DNA from: Acidimicrobiales bacterium
Lineage (GTDB): Bacteria > Actinomycetota > Acidimicrobiia > Acidimicrobiales > Aldehydirespiratoraceae
Assembly: GCA_029263235.1 (NCBI GenBank)
Contig: JAJCXW010000013.1
Span: forward strand, 1-55,716
DNA: 55,716 bases
Direction: 5' to 3'
In this document: piece by piece, positions 1 through 10,200 of the stretch
How positions within the stretch are numbered: position 1 is the stretch's first letter
Layout: every line of letters begins with the position of its first letter
Translations under genes and position numbers: made by a program
The notes under the pieces: model-generated
The model's database searches: none
Told to the model about the DNA's origin: nothing
What the model saw: the letters and a program-made list of their open reading frames with translations, nothing else

Positions 1-2
1 TC

Positions 3-314
3 CGTCGAGAGACTCCCGACTGGACGGTCTGGACCCACCCGATCATCAATGGCGAGTCCGTTGAATCGGTGGGAAGTCGGGCCGATTCCGTGATCGGCCG
101 AGCTCTGGAGATCGACGGCGACACCTGCCTGTTCGCCCACGGGCACTTCCTGCGAATCCTTGCCGCACGATGGCTCGGCCTTCCCGCCGAAGCCGGGCGG
201 CTGCTCGCATTGAACACCGCAACCGTGTCGACCCTGGGGTTCGAGCGCGAGACCCACGTTGTTCGCTACTGGAACGAGAGCTGCCACCTGATCGACATTC
301 AGTCGGCTCGGTAG
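3..314 (+). CDS. Histidine phosphatase family protein (phosphoglycerate mutase-like), 5' truncated
   Basis: Only the C-terminal 103 codons are present; the reading frame is open to the left edge, so the catalytic RHG motif at the N-terminus lies outside the window. The visible part contains FAHGHFLRILAARWLGL, which matches the second conserved histidine block of the histidine phosphatase (PGM-like) superfamily, followed by a typical C-terminal strand (TATVSTLGFER...HVVRYWN). Family members are phosphomonoesterases, but the substrate cannot be read from this fragment. The last 16 bases overlap the 3' end of the convergent amidohydrolase gene. Confidence 0.85.
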   Translation, partial: RRETPDWTVWTHPIINGESVESVGSRADSVIGRALEIDGDTCLFAHGHFLRILAARWLGLPAEAGRLLALNTATVSTLGFERETHVVRYWNESCHLIDIQSAR

Positions 315-1348
315 AACCTCGCAGCGTTGTCGGCAAACAGCTTCTGCTGATCGTCGATCGAGTAGTCCGACACGATTTCGAAGAAGGCGTCGTAGAGCAT
401 CTCGTAGCTGATCGACACCTTGTCCATCGGGAAGTTCGAAGCGAACATGCACCGGTCGACCCCGAACGTCTCGATGCCATGGCGAATGTGGGATCCGATG
501 TCGTCGACCACCTGCTGGGCTGATGAGGGACCGCCGTTCTCGTGATGGCCGAACCCGATGCTGCACATGTACAGACCGCTCAGCTTGAGATGAACCTGGG
601 GGTTCTCGGCCAGGCGGGCTAGGTCGTCATACCAATCCCGACGAATCGAGTCTCGCTGTTGTGGGGTCTGTCCCAAACCGCCGAACGGGCCGGCCAGTGC
701 GACCGGAGTGCCCATGTGGTCGAGAACGACCCTGGTCTCGGGGGCCTTGGCGACCAGGCGGGATAGATCACGCAGCTGGTTGGAGTAGACCCAGGCATCG
801 AAGCTGAGGTCGCGCTCACCGACTCGGCGATACCCGGACTCGAACTCGGGTGAGGTGAGTGTGGCCTCAGAGCCCGACCAGTTGTGGATCCGTTTGGAGG
901 GGTGCGCGGCCACCATGTCGCGTACTCCCACGAACCGATCGCTCGCGGCAGCGTGAGCATCGAGGAGCGCGTCGAGGTTGGCGGTGTCGCTGAGGTTCGC
1001 GTGGGCAACCAGCGAGAGCGGCGGGTCGTCGAGATCGTCAACCCACTCGGTTTCACCAACCGGTCCCAGCAGACCCTTGGCCTCCCAGCCCGCCTCCACG
1101 TGGACGTAGCCGTCCAGGTCGTACTTGCCAGCGTCGCGGTGGAAATCCTCCGGCATGTGGGCGTTGAGGACGTAGCGGGCATCGCCAACGAACTCGACCA
1201 ATGGACTGGGCATCAGGACGCGCACCGAACGGTCGAGCAACTTGGGCCACCGTCCGATCAATTTCACTAGCGGGCTCGCTGCCCGGGGTGTCGTGCGGGG
1301 GTCCCAGATGTGGACGTGGGGATCAATGATGCGAACGCGTCGGCTCAT
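299..1348 (-). CDS. Amidohydrolase family protein (COG3618-like TIM-barrel hydrolase)
   Basis: This is a 349-residue protein starting MSRRVRIIDPHVHIWDP. The D-x-H-x-H metal-ligand pair at the N-terminus, VVLDHMG, HLKLSGLYM and CMFASNFPMDK near the C-terminus, and the terminal NAARFYR are the block order of the amidohydrolase-2 family (PF04909). That family includes lactonases and decarboxylases; the substrate is unknown. A longer frame continues upstream to 1510, but its extra N-terminus is Pro/Arg-rich and unlike the family. The ATG at 1348 sits 6 nt after TATTGT, a leaderless-type promoter. The gene is convergent with the truncated phosphatase. Confidence 0.85.
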   Translation of the reverse strand: MSRRVRIIDPHVHIWDPRTTPRAASPLVKLIGRWPKLLDRSVRVLMPSPLVEFVGDARYVLNAHMPEDFHRDAGKYDLDGYVHVEAGWEAKGLLGPVGETEWVDDLDDPPLSLVAHANLSDTANLDALLDAHAAASDRFVGVRDMVAAHPSKRIHNWSGSEATLTSPEFESGYRRVGERDLSFDAWVYSNQLRDLSRLVAKAPETRVVLDHMGTPVALAGPFGGLGQTPQQRDSIRRDWYDDLARLAENPQVHLKLSGLYMCSIGFGHHENGGPSSAQQVVDDIGSHIRHGIETFGVDRCMFASNFPMDKVSISYEMLYDAFFEIVSDYSIDDQQKLFADNAARFYRAD

Positions 1349-1354
1349 GGGTCG

Positions 1355-1360
1355 ACAATA
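1355..1360 (-). promoter_or_regulatory. -10 element (TATTGT) of leaderless amidohydrolase mRNA
   Basis: On the minus strand TATTGT is followed by CGACCC and then the ATG at 1348. With 6 nt between the hexamer and the start codon and no Shine-Dalgarno, transcription should begin at or next to the A of ATG. Confidence 0.6.
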
Positions 1361-1464
1361 GACCCGCGGCTCAGCCGGCCACATGTTCGCTGGGTCCGGG
1401 CTCAGCCTTGGCCTCGGCGGAGGCCGCTGGCTACACTCCTCCGTTCGAGCGGCGGAGGGCACCG

Positions 1465-2448
1465 ATGAAGACAAGACGCGCGGCATTGGCAGCGGTTCTG
1501 GTGTGGGCAACGATCATGGCCTCGGCCGTACCGGCATCAGCGGTGCAATGCATCTCCGTGCCACCGATCCGAGCCAGCCACGGGTCGATGACGGTGTCGG
1601 TGGAGAACCAATTGACCGTACGCGGACAGATATCGAGTCTGGGGCAGGTCACCTGTCCGGTCGGCACCACAAAACTGATCTGGGAGGAATTCTACGCAGG
1701 AGATGGGGGCTATCTCCGACAGATATTCGATGCAACGAACGACCCCGAGTTCGCCACGATAGCCAGCGGTCAACCTGCGTCGATGGGCATATTCATCCCG
1801 CCGACAAGAGCCCCCGGCAATCTCGATGTCAGAATCACCTGCGTGGTCGGACAAGTCGCGTGGGCTTCCACCACAGTTGGGATGGTGGTAGCCGAGCAGT
1901 TCACCGACATCGATCCCGGCAAGTTTTATGCACCTTCGGTGGATTGGGCCCGAGCGTCAAAGATCACCACCGGTTCGACCTGCACCACCTTCTCACCCGA
2001 TGCACCCGTCTCACGGTGGCAGATGGCGGTGTTCCTGCAACGGCTCGCCAATCGTGTCGGGCTGCCAGCGGTTGGCTCCATCGATTCATTCTCGGACACA
2101 TCCGCACTCAGCACCACCGCACGTGAGGCGATCGGCTGGCTCTCTTCCTCGCGGATTACCTATGGCATAACTCCAGCCGTGTTCAACCCGAGCGGAACGG
2201 TCACCCGCTGGCAAATGGCACTCTTTCTTCAACGATTCGCCAACTTGGCCGGGCTCGACACAACCAGCGGTCCGGATGCGTTCTTGGACACCACGGAGCT
2301 CCATGCCGATTGGCGACGGGCCATTGGGTGGCTGGCCACGACTGGAGTCACCGCTGGCAAGACGCTCAACTCATTCGACCCCGACGGCGTGGTCACCCGT
2401 GCGCAGATGGTCACATTCCTCGACAGATTCGATCTGATCCTGCATTGA
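1465..2448 (+). CDS. Exported protein with three S-layer homology (SLH) domains
   Basis: This 327-residue protein has a Sec signal peptide (MKTRRAALAAVLVWATIMASAVPASA, cleavage near residue 26). It has a roughly 110-residue beta-rich middle with cysteines at CISVPP, VTCPVG and ITCVVG, and three SLH repeats beginning near residues 146, 209 and 273. Each repeat has an FxD opening, a W(A/L)xxxxIT core, an FxP(D/S)xxVxRWQM-type block and a terminal FLxRFA. SLH domains normally bind secondary cell-wall polymers, so the protein is expected at the cell surface. The ATG at 1465 is chosen because GGAGGG precedes it by 5 nt and the signal peptide begins there; an upstream in-frame ATG at 1408 gives a non-signal extension. 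Confidence 0.85.
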   Translation: MKTRRAALAAVLVWATIMASAVPASAVQCISVPPIRASHGSMTVSVENQLTVRGQISSLGQVTCPVGTTKLIWEEFYAGDGGYLRQIFDATNDPEFATIASGQPASMGIFIPPTRAPGNLDVRITCVVGQVAWASTTVGMVVAEQFTDIDPGKFYAPSVDWARASKITTGSTCTTFSPDAPVSRWQMAVFLQRLANRVGLPAVGSIDSFSDTSALSTTAREAIGWLSSSRITYGITPAVFNPSGTVTRWQMALFLQRFANLAGLDTTSGPDAFLDTTELHADWRRAIGWLATTGVTAGKTLNSFDPDGVVTRAQMVTFLDRFDLILH

Positions 2449-2493
2449 TCGGTAGTGGCCATCGGAGCCAAACGGTTTCCGACGACGAGGCGT

Positions 2494-2499
2494 TACGTT
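2494..2499 (+). promoter_or_regulatory. Possible -10 element (TACGTT) upstream of DUF1269 gene
   Basis: TACGTT lies 55 nt before the preferred ATG at 2555, leaving a roughly 50-nt leader. No clear -35 element is visible, so this is tentative. Confidence 0.3.
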
Positions 2500-2554
2500 G
2501 GATCTCCGATCACCCGCCTCAACCGGTGGAATCCTGATCCAACCGGGGGCCAGC

Positions 2555-3064
2555 ATGACCGACCTACGACCACCAGGGCTGCTGGCCCTCAGGTTCGATG
2601 AGCCTCTGATGGCCCAAGAGTTCGTGCTCGCCATGGGTCGGCTTGCCAAGAATTCGGTCATCGAGATCGATGACGTGGCGATTGTCAACCGATCCGACGG
2701 CCGCACCCGGATTCGCCAGACCCGCGACCTCAACACCGGCCAAGGCGCCAGTGCCGGCGTGTGGGTCGGTGCGTTGGTGGGAATGCTCGGCGGACCTCCC
2801 GGCATGCTCGCCGGCGGTGCGCTCGGGGCCACGGTCGGCGGCTTGTGGGCCAAGCTTCACGATGTGGGAGTCGACGACGACCACATGAAGGACATGGGCA
2901 ACCGTCTCAGGGACGGCGAGTCGGTGGTTTTCTTGTTGACGAAGAACTACGACGTGCGTGGTCTGGCCAAGGAACTCCGGCGATTCGATGCCGAAATCTT
3001 CGAATCGACCCTCACCGACACCGCCGACGACATGATCCGCGAGAGCCTGGCCGTCGAGATCTGA
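2555..3064 (+). CDS. DUF1269 domain-containing protein
   Basis: The 169-residue product begins MTDLRPPGLLALRFDEPL. It has an N-terminal ferredoxin-like stretch and a glycine-rich central helix hairpin (WVGALVGMLGGPPGMLAGGALGATVGGLW) typical of DUF1269 (PF06897). A C-terminal part follows with GESVVFLLTKNYD and LAKELRRFDAEIFESTL. Members are small proteins thought to associate with the membrane through the Gly-rich hairpin; no biochemical role is established. An in-frame TTG at 2498 would add 19 residues, but ATG at 2555 is preceded by a GGGG stretch and matches the family start. The stop is only 7 bp from the convergent lipoprotein gene. Confidence 0.8.
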   Translation: MTDLRPPGLLALRFDEPLMAQEFVLAMGRLAKNSVIEIDDVAIVNRSDGRTRIRQTRDLNTGQGASAGVWVGALVGMLGGPPGMLAGGALGATVGGLWAKLHDVGVDDDHMKDMGNRLRDGESVVFLLTKNYDVRGLAKELRRFDAEIFESTLTDTADDMIRESLAVEI

Positions 3065-3071
3065 CGGGTCG

Positions 3072-5150
3072 TTATCTGGGGGCGATGATGCACGGCCCGC
3101 CGCCGCAGGTGTCGATCACCACGCCATCGGGCTGCAGGAATGCTGCCACCTGGTCGTAGGCGGCTGCCGCACGACGCACGTCCTCATGCGGATCGTCCCC
3201 ATCAGCGGGTGCGATGTTGGAGGCCGGGGGGATCGCCGCGCCGCTGTCGAACATCACGGTCGCCGAACCCTCGAACGGGTACTCATCGATTCGGGGTATG
3301 CCCCAGAACGGTTCGACGTCGATCGAGCGTCCGTCGGCGTAAGCCGGCCAGTGCACGGAGGCTCCCATCGAGCGGGCCATCACATCGGCGGCGGCATTGG
3401 CCACCTGATGGTCACCGAGTGCCAGCTGCAGAAGCCCGACCTTTTCGTTGACTCCCGAAAGCGGATCGGTGAAGTGATTGACGTAACCGTTGCCCTCACC
3501 ACGGTCCCACAGCATCTGGGCCGCGAGCAGAACGATCGCCTGATCGAGCTTGTCGGGGTAGGCAGGATCAAGGACCATCTGGAACGTGGCGAAGTCGATG
3601 CTGCGGTTGAGCAGTGTGCTGTAGTTGATGCCCGGCACACCGAACACGCCGCGATCCCAGTCGAGGGCGACGGCCGTGGTTGCCGGACCCATTATCCCGC
3701 CTTGCGAAATGCCGTAGTAGTAGAGCTCGTCGGTGTTGATCAACTGGCCGTCGTCGGCCGAACGGAAGGCAGGATCCGCCGCGAACCCACCAGGGTGCTT
3801 CAACAGGCGGCCGAGGAACAAGGTATTGAGATGGCCTTGCAGGAGCCGGTCGGCGAGTGTCGGGAAGTTGCTGAAGTCGCTCAATGCCGAGATTGCGTTA
3901 CCCACGTCGGGGTTGGCCATTCCGATCAGTTCGGTGCCACAGATCACGAAACCGTGGTTCTCCGCCAGAAGCGAGGGTCCGGCGGATGTGACCTGACCGA
4001 TCTCCCCGAGCAGTCCGTGCCCGTAGAGCACTCCTGCACCGGGGCTGGCCGGTGTTGTCGTGTCGGATATCTGGCAGCGGTAGACCGCGGTGTAGAAGCC
4101 ATTCTGTGATGGGAACTCCGCACCATCGACCAGATTCAGCCCCTGGCCCGGAGATCCGTCTCCGGTGAGATACAAGGGGACCTCGTAGGTGCCCTCCATC
4201 CAGGTTCGGTTGCGATCATCCTCACGGGTCACCGTGTCGACCGTGAAGCTCGGGACATCATCGCCGAGTTGGTCGAACGCGTCGTCGCGCATGAAGAGCA
4301 GCGGCCCGGTGAGGTTCTCGGTGGAGATGACCGTGAAGTCCCAGGCGATCACCAGCTCATCGCGGACCACGCCCGCAGCCTCGAGGTCCTGAATGATCTG
4401 GTTCATGGCCGGCCGGCGGGCCTCGACCTCGGGAACAGTGCTCTCGAGGCGGTCTCGATAGGAGCGGAAGACGTCGGTTGGTTCGATCGCGGCGCCATCG
4501 TCGCCCACAAGATTGCGAATGCCGATCACGATTCGGTGACCATCCGGATAGTTCTTGGCCGGACGGATGAACAATCCGGCATCGGTGTCGGGCAACGCGT
4601 TGGAGTCGATTTCCGCCCAATGAGGCCAGAGCTCGCCGGTCGTGGCGTCGATCACCACGGTGGGCGAATCCGGCGACAGCGATGCACCGATGTCGGTGAC
4701 CGGTGTCAGGTTCGATCCCACCGGGTCGATTCCCGGGATGAGCACCAGGCCGGCCGACCCGGGGCTGAATCCATCGTTGAGGTTGAGGCGGCTCGTATCA
4801 ACCGGTGCGCCACCTGAATTGGTGGGCATTGATTCCGGCGCGATGTCGACCCTGCGACCGGTGAACGTGGAGGCATCACCGACGGTGAAATAGTTGGAAG
4901 GAAACGGCAACATGCAGCCCTCGCCCACGAACTCGCAGCGGTCAGGATGCTCGACGGCCAGCTCGATCGTTCCCGCGAACTCCGAGGTGGTAGTCGGAGG
5001 CGGAGCGGTGGTGGGAGCCGCGGTGGTGGCCACCGTGGTCGATGGCGAGGTGGTCGACGTGACGGCCCCCTCAGAATCGGAGGACCCGCCTCCGGAACAG
5101 GCCGCCGCCACCAACGAGAACCCCGCGAACACGATCGAAATCCTTCGCAT
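3072..5150 (-). CDS. Large secreted lipoprotein with alpha/beta-hydrolase (lipase-like) features
   Basis: The product is 692 residues. It starts with a lipoprotein signal peptide and a lipobox ending VAAAC (Cys18), then a Ser/Thr/Ala/Pro-rich linker to about residue 50. The N-terminal globular part (MLPFPSNYFTVGD...SPGSAGLVLIPGIDP) resembles the N-terminus of large bacterial extracellular lipases. A nucleophile-elbow-like G-I-S-Q-G lies near residue 480 (YYYGISQGGIMGPA), preceded by GVLYGHGLLGE, which could supply the oxyanion loop. I infer a cell-surface esterase or lipase; the catalytic Asp and His cannot be assigned by eye. ATG 5150 is preceded by AGGGAGGG. A frame to 5195 adds 15 residues before the signal peptide and is rejected. 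It diverges from the helicase gene. Confidence 0.7.
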   Translation of the reverse strand: MRRISIVFAGFSLVAAACSGGGSSDSEGAVTSTTSPSTTVATTAAPTTAPPPTTTSEFAGTIELAVEHPDRCEFVGEGCMLPFPSNYFTVGDASTFTGRRVDIAPESMPTNSGGAPVDTSRLNLNDGFSPGSAGLVLIPGIDPVGSNLTPVTDIGASLSPDSPTVVIDATTGELWPHWAEIDSNALPDTDAGLFIRPAKNYPDGHRIVIGIRNLVGDDGAAIEPTDVFRSYRDRLESTVPEVEARRPAMNQIIQDLEAAGVVRDELVIAWDFTVISTENLTGPLLFMRDDAFDQLGDDVPSFTVDTVTREDDRNRTWMEGTYEVPLYLTGDGSPGQGLNLVDGAEFPSQNGFYTAVYRCQISDTTTPASPGAGVLYGHGLLGEIGQVTSAGPSLLAENHGFVICGTELIGMANPDVGNAISALSDFSNFPTLADRLLQGHLNTLFLGRLLKHPGGFAADPAFRSADDGQLINTDELYYYGISQGGIMGPATTAVALDWDRGVFGVPGINYSTLLNRSIDFATFQMVLDPAYPDKLDQAIVLLAAQMLWDRGEGNGYVNHFTDPLSGVNEKVGLLQLALGDHQVANAAADVMARSMGASVHWPAYADGRSIDVEPFWGIPRIDEYPFEGSATVMFDSGAAIPPASNIAPADGDDPHEDVRRAAAAYDQVAAFLQPDGVVIDTCGGGPCIIAPR

Positions 5151-5245
5151 GGAAGTCCCTCCCTCGATGACCTGTGCCTCAGGCCTATCGCTCATTCGGC
5201 CGCCGATGCCAATTGATCACCGCGACCCTGCAGCCGACCATCGAC

Positions 5246-5251
5246 TAACCT
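5246..5251 (+). promoter_or_regulatory. -10 element (TAACCT) of leaderless helicase mRNA
   Basis: TAACCT is followed by nine bases and the ATG at 5261, with no Shine-Dalgarno between. This fits the leaderless pattern seen at many genes here. Confidence 0.5.
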
Positions 5252-5260
5252 GACGAACGC

Positions 5261-7273
5261 ATGTTCGATGAACTCAACACCCAACAACACGCGGCGGTCG
5301 CCCACACCGGCTCGCCTCTGCTGATCATCGCTGGCGCCGGCACCGGCAAGACCAAGACACTTGTCGCCCGCGTCACGCGAATCCTTGATGATGGAGCCGA
5401 TCCCAACCGCGTGATGCTGCTCACCTTCACCCGCCGAGCCGCCGCCGAGATGCTCGGAAGAGTCGCTGCTGCCAGCCCCGACCGACAAGCCAGCCAGGTC
5501 TGGGGAGGCACCTTTCACGCCGTCGCCAACCGGCTGCTTCGCAGCTTCAGCCAAGCAGCTGGGCTCTCCTCGGGCTTCACGGTTCTCGACAACTCCGACA
5601 GCACCGACCTCATGGGCATGGTCCGCACCGAAAACGGCTTCGGCGAGAGAGGCAAGCGGTTCCCCCGTAAGGAAACGGTGGCCGCCATCTACTCCCGCAT
5701 GGTCAGCAGCCAGGCGAAGCTGTCTACCGTCCTCGACACCGACTATCCGTGGTGCGCCGATCATGGCGACGATCTTCGTACGATCTTCACCGACTACACC
5801 TCACGCAAGCGGGCCAACAAGGTCCTCGACTACGACGACATGCTCCTGTTCTGGCGAGGTCTCACCGCCGGAGCAGTGGGCGACGAGCTACGGCGGCTGT
5901 TCGACCACATCCTGATCGACGAATACCAGGACACCAACCCAGTTCAGGCCGACATCGTGCGGGGAATGTGTCGCCCCGATACCGACCTTTGCGCGGTTGG
6001 CGACGACGCCCAGGCGATCTACGGCTTCCGGGCTGCCACCGTCGAGAACATGTGGCAGTTCCCCGACCACTTCCCCGGCGCCACCACCATCACCCTCGAT
6101 CAGAACTACCGATCCACCATGCCGGTGTTGGCTGTCGCCAACGCGGTTCTCGACCAATCCAACGACCACTACGACAAGGCGTTGTGGTCCACCCGCACCG
6201 ACGGTGTGATGCCGACCCTCGTCACCCACAACGACGAAGGCGACCAGAGCCGCTACGTATCGACCGCAGTGCTCGACGCCCGTGAGAGAGGCATGGACCT
6301 GCGCGACCAAGCGGTGCTGTTCAGGGCCGGCCACCACAGCGACGGCCTCGAACTCGAACTCACCCGACGCGACATCCCCTACCGAAAGTATGGCGGCCTC
6401 AAATATCTCGAAGCGGCCCACGTGAAGGATCTGTTGTCGCTGCTTCGCATTCTCGACAATCCGGCCGATCAGCTGGCATGGCACCGAGTGCTTTCAATGC
6501 TGGAGGGAGTCGGCCCCGCGACGTTGCGCCGCCTCTCCGATGAGCTCGGCATCGATCGACAGTCCGATGAGTCGCTGTCGCTGTTCATCGACGGTGCCGG
6601 GCGTACCCCATCGGCATCCGAGCAGCAGGTCCACGAACTCCGCTGCGCCCTCTCCGACTGTTCGAGCACCGCCACCAGACCGTCCCAGGAGGTCGACCGT
6701 CTCAAGGGGTTCTGTTCCATGGTGTTCCCCACCCGCTACGAGAACTCTGCCGCCCGCATCGCCGACATCGATCAACTTGCCGCCACGGCGGCCAGCTACA
6801 CCAACCGCGGTCGCTTTCTCACCGAGCTCACACTCGACCCGCCGAGCAAGACCGGGGAACGAGCCGGGCCGCCTCATCTCGACGACGACTGGCTCACCCT
6901 CTCCACCATTCACTCAGCCAAGGGTCTCGAATGGCGGGCCGTGCATTTGATCCACGCCGCCGACGGCAACATCCCGTCTGAGATGTCGTTGGGCGACGAC
7001 ATCGGTCTGGGCGAAGAGCTACGCCTGGCCTACGTGGCGATGACCCGCGCCAAGGACGAGCTCACCGTCAACTTCCCGCTTCGCTTCCATGTCAACCGGC
7101 GGGCACTCGACGACAAACACGTCTACGCCCAGCTCAGCCGATTCGTCGATCCGATCCGGGAGCTCTTCCACGAGCCAGCCGCCACTCCGGTCTCCGAAGA
7201 TGAGATCGTCGCGCTCGCCGATGTCGGACTAGCCGACGAGGTCGACACCGCTCTCTCGTCGCTGTGGGAATGA
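5261..7273 (+). CDS. ATP-dependent DNA helicase, UvrD/PcrA/Rep superfamily I
   Basis: The 670-residue protein carries the SF1 motif set in order. These are the Q-motif region (LNTQQHAAVAH), Walker A GAGTGKT at 25-31, Ia (LTFTRRAAAEM), Walker B DEYQD at 220-224, motif III AVGDDAQAIYGFR, motif IV LDQNYRST, motif V TIHSAKGLEW near 549, and motif VI VAMTRAKDEL near 594. UvrD-type 3'-5' helicases act in nucleotide excision and mismatch repair or displace RecA. It is shorter than PcrA (about 720 residues) and lacks an obvious PcrA-type C-terminal tail, so it is more likely a second actinobacterial UvrD-like paralogue. The stop abuts the stop of the convergent glutamate dehydrogenase gene. Confidence 0.9.
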   Translation: MFDELNTQQHAAVAHTGSPLLIIAGAGTGKTKTLVARVTRILDDGADPNRVMLLTFTRRAAAEMLGRVAAASPDRQASQVWGGTFHAVANRLLRSFSQAAGLSSGFTVLDNSDSTDLMGMVRTENGFGERGKRFPRKETVAAIYSRMVSSQAKLSTVLDTDYPWCADHGDDLRTIFTDYTSRKRANKVLDYDDMLLFWRGLTAGAVGDELRRLFDHILIDEYQDTNPVQADIVRGMCRPDTDLCAVGDDAQAIYGFRAATVENMWQFPDHFPGATTITLDQNYRSTMPVLAVANAVLDQSNDHYDKALWSTRTDGVMPTLVTHNDEGDQSRYVSTAVLDARERGMDLRDQAVLFRAGHHSDGLELELTRRDIPYRKYGGLKYLEAAHVKDLLSLLRILDNPADQLAWHRVLSMLEGVGPATLRRLSDELGIDRQSDESLSLFIDGAGRTPSASEQQVHELRCALSDCSSTATRPSQEVDRLKGFCSMVFPTRYENSAARIADIDQLAATAASYTNRGRFLTELTLDPPSKTGERAGPPHLDDDWLTLSTIHSAKGLEWRAVHLIHAADGNIPSEMSLGDDIGLGEELRLAYVAMTRAKDELTVNFPLRFHVNRRALDDKHVYAQLSRFVDPIRELFHEPAATPVSEDEIVALADVGLADEVDTALSSLWE

Positions 7274-10200
7274 TCAGGAGGTGCGGTCGATGAGCGTGCC
7301 GACTTCTCTCGTGGCCACCAGAACCGTGGTCAGATCGGTGTGAGCCGTTCGTAGATCATCGATCGTCTGGTGGTAGCGGTCGACCGCTCCCTGATTGGCG
7401 CGAACCCAGCGATCGACCAGTTGCAGCGGGTCGGCCCCGTCCTCTGCTCCGTCGAGTACCTGCACCGTGAGATGGCGGTGATCGTTGTAGAGATCGCCGC
7501 GCAGCGACAACCTGGCCATTGTCTCCCACTGGCTGTTGCGGGGCAGCGAGAAAATTCGGTCGCGCAGGCGGGTTAGGTCGAGACGGTGCGCTATCGCGAA
7601 GTGCACGGCCGACACAGTTTCGAGCGGTGCCCCTGTGGCCGACGCCGCCAGAACGACATCAAGGGCGGCAATCGACGGGACCAGGGCAGCTGCACGAGAG
7701 GCGATCGCCTCCGGAGCACCGGTGCCGACCAACTCCTTGAACCTCCGGTTGTAGGCCGACTTGTCGGCACCCCTCAGGTGCTCCGGCAGAACCTCGATCG
7801 CCTCCTTGACCGGGGCGGCAAGATCGGCGATCGCATCGGAGGCACTGAACGGAGCCGGTCGGTTGCGGAGCATCTTCCGGGTAGCTCTCTCGGCGAGCTG
7901 CCGAGTTCGGAGATGTATCGAGAGTTGCTTCTCGACGTCGATCACGACATCGAGTGAGTTGATCTCCTCGGTGAAACGCTCGAGACCATAAATCTCCCAT
8001 GCCGCGGTGTAGGCCTCAGCAATTTCGTGACTCGGCGCCGATGTCTCACTTGACAGCCGGTACATCATTGAAACCCCGGCTCGGTCGACGACCGTATTGG
8101 CGACCCGGTTGGCGACAATCTCACGGCTCAATCGGTGGCTGCGGATTCGATCGGCGAACGTTTCTCGGAGCTCTGACGGGAAGTAGTCGACGAGCAGATG
8201 GCCGAACGCAGGATCGTCGGGGGTGGTCGACTCGATCAGGTCGGAGCTCAGAATGTTCTTCGTGTAGGCCGACAGCACCGAGAGCTCGGGGGCAGTGAGC
8301 CCCTTGCCTTCGAGGCGCCGCTCGCTCAGTTCTTCGGCTGACGGCAGATATTCGAGCTCGCGATCAATCAGACCGTCGGCGACGAGCTGTTCGAGGTAGC
8401 GCGAATCGACCTCGATCATGCTCCCCGACTCGACACGGGCGACGCTCAACGCTCGGGTCTGGTTGTAGTTGTCGGCCAGCACGAGGTCGGTCACCTCGTC
8501 GGTCATCCGCTCGAGCAGCTCGTTGCGCTGTTTGCTGGTCATGTCGCCGTCGGCGACCACCCGATCGAGCAGGATCTTGATGTTGACCTCGCGGTCGGAG
8601 CAGTCGACACCAGCGGAGTTGTCGATGGCATCGGTGTAGACCCGGCCACCATTGTGAGAGAACTCGATCCGGCCGAGTTGAGTGACTCCCAGGTTTCCAC
8701 CCTCGCCGATTACCTTGCACCGGAGGTCGCACCCATCGACGCGAATGTGGTCGTTGGCCTTGTCGCCCACCGAGGAGTTGGGTTCGCTGACCGCCTTGAT
8801 GTAGGTGCCGATTCCACCGTTCCAGAGAAGGTCGACCGGGGCCCTGAGAATCCCCGCGATCAGCTCGTCGGGGGTCATCGAATCGCCTTCGATACCGAGC
8901 GCCGATCTCATCTGCGGAGTGATCTCCACCGACTTCAACGTTCGCGGGAACACCCCGCCACCAGTCGAAATCATCGACTTCTCGTAGTCGTCCCAGGTGG
9001 ATCGGGGGAGATCGAAGAGGCGCTGGCGCTCGACGAACGACTCATCAGGGTCGGGATCGGGGTCGATGAATATGTGGCGATGGTCGAACGCTGCCAGCAG
9101 CTTGGTGTGAGGCGATCGGAGCATCCCATTACCGAACACATCGCCCGACATGTCGCCGATACCGACTGCGGTGAAGTCGTCGGATTCGACATGGACACGG
9201 AATCCGTTGAAATGGCGCTTCACCGACTCCCAGGCACCTCGAGCGGTGATCCCCATCTTCTTGTGGTCGTAGCCGTGTGATCCACCCGATGCGAAGGCAT
9301 CACCCAACCAGAATCCGCGTTCGATGGCCAGTTCGTTGGCCACGTCGGAGAATGTGGCGGTGCCCTTGTCGGCCGCCACGACCAGGTAGGCGTCGTCTCC
9401 GTCGTATCGAACGGTGCGGGCGGGCGACACGATCTCGTCGTCGACAATGTTGTCGGTGATGTCGAGCAGGCCCGACACGAACAGCTTGTAGCAGGTGACG
9501 ACCTCTTCTCGTACGGCCGCTTGGTCGGTGGCCGCCGGACTCTGTTTGAGAACGAACCCACCTTTGGCTCCGGCAGGGATGATCACCGCGTTCTTCACCA
9601 TCTGGGCCTTGGCGAGCCCGAGGATCTCGGTGCGGTAGTCCTCGGTCCGGTCCGACCATCTGAGACCGCCGCGAGCCACGAAACCGGCTCGGAGGTGCAC
9701 CCCCTCGAATCGAGGTGAGTAGACGTAGATTTCGAACATCGGCCTCGGCTCGGGCATATCCGTGATCTGGGACGGATCGAACTTGATGGCGAGGTAGGGC
9801 CGCGGCTGGCCCGAGTCGTCGAGTTGGAAGTAGTTGGTCCGGATCGCGGCACCGATGAGATTGTGGATCCGACGAATCACGCGGTCCTGGTCGAGGCTCG
9901 CCATGCCGTCCATACGTCGGACGATCTTCTCGTCGAGGCCTGCCCTGATGGCCTCCCGTTCATCGTCTTCGATATCGGGATCGAACTTGGCGATGAACAG
10001 GTCGACGAGACAGCGCGACAACTTCGGATGCTGCTCGAGGGTCTGCTCGGTGAACAACCGGCTATAGGCGAAACCGACCTGATGGAGATACCGGGCGAAC
10101 GAACGAAGTACGGCGACCTCTCTCGGGCGGACCCCGGCACCGAGCACCAACCGGTTGAATCCATCGTCGTCGACCGTGCCGGCCCATACCGATGTGAACG

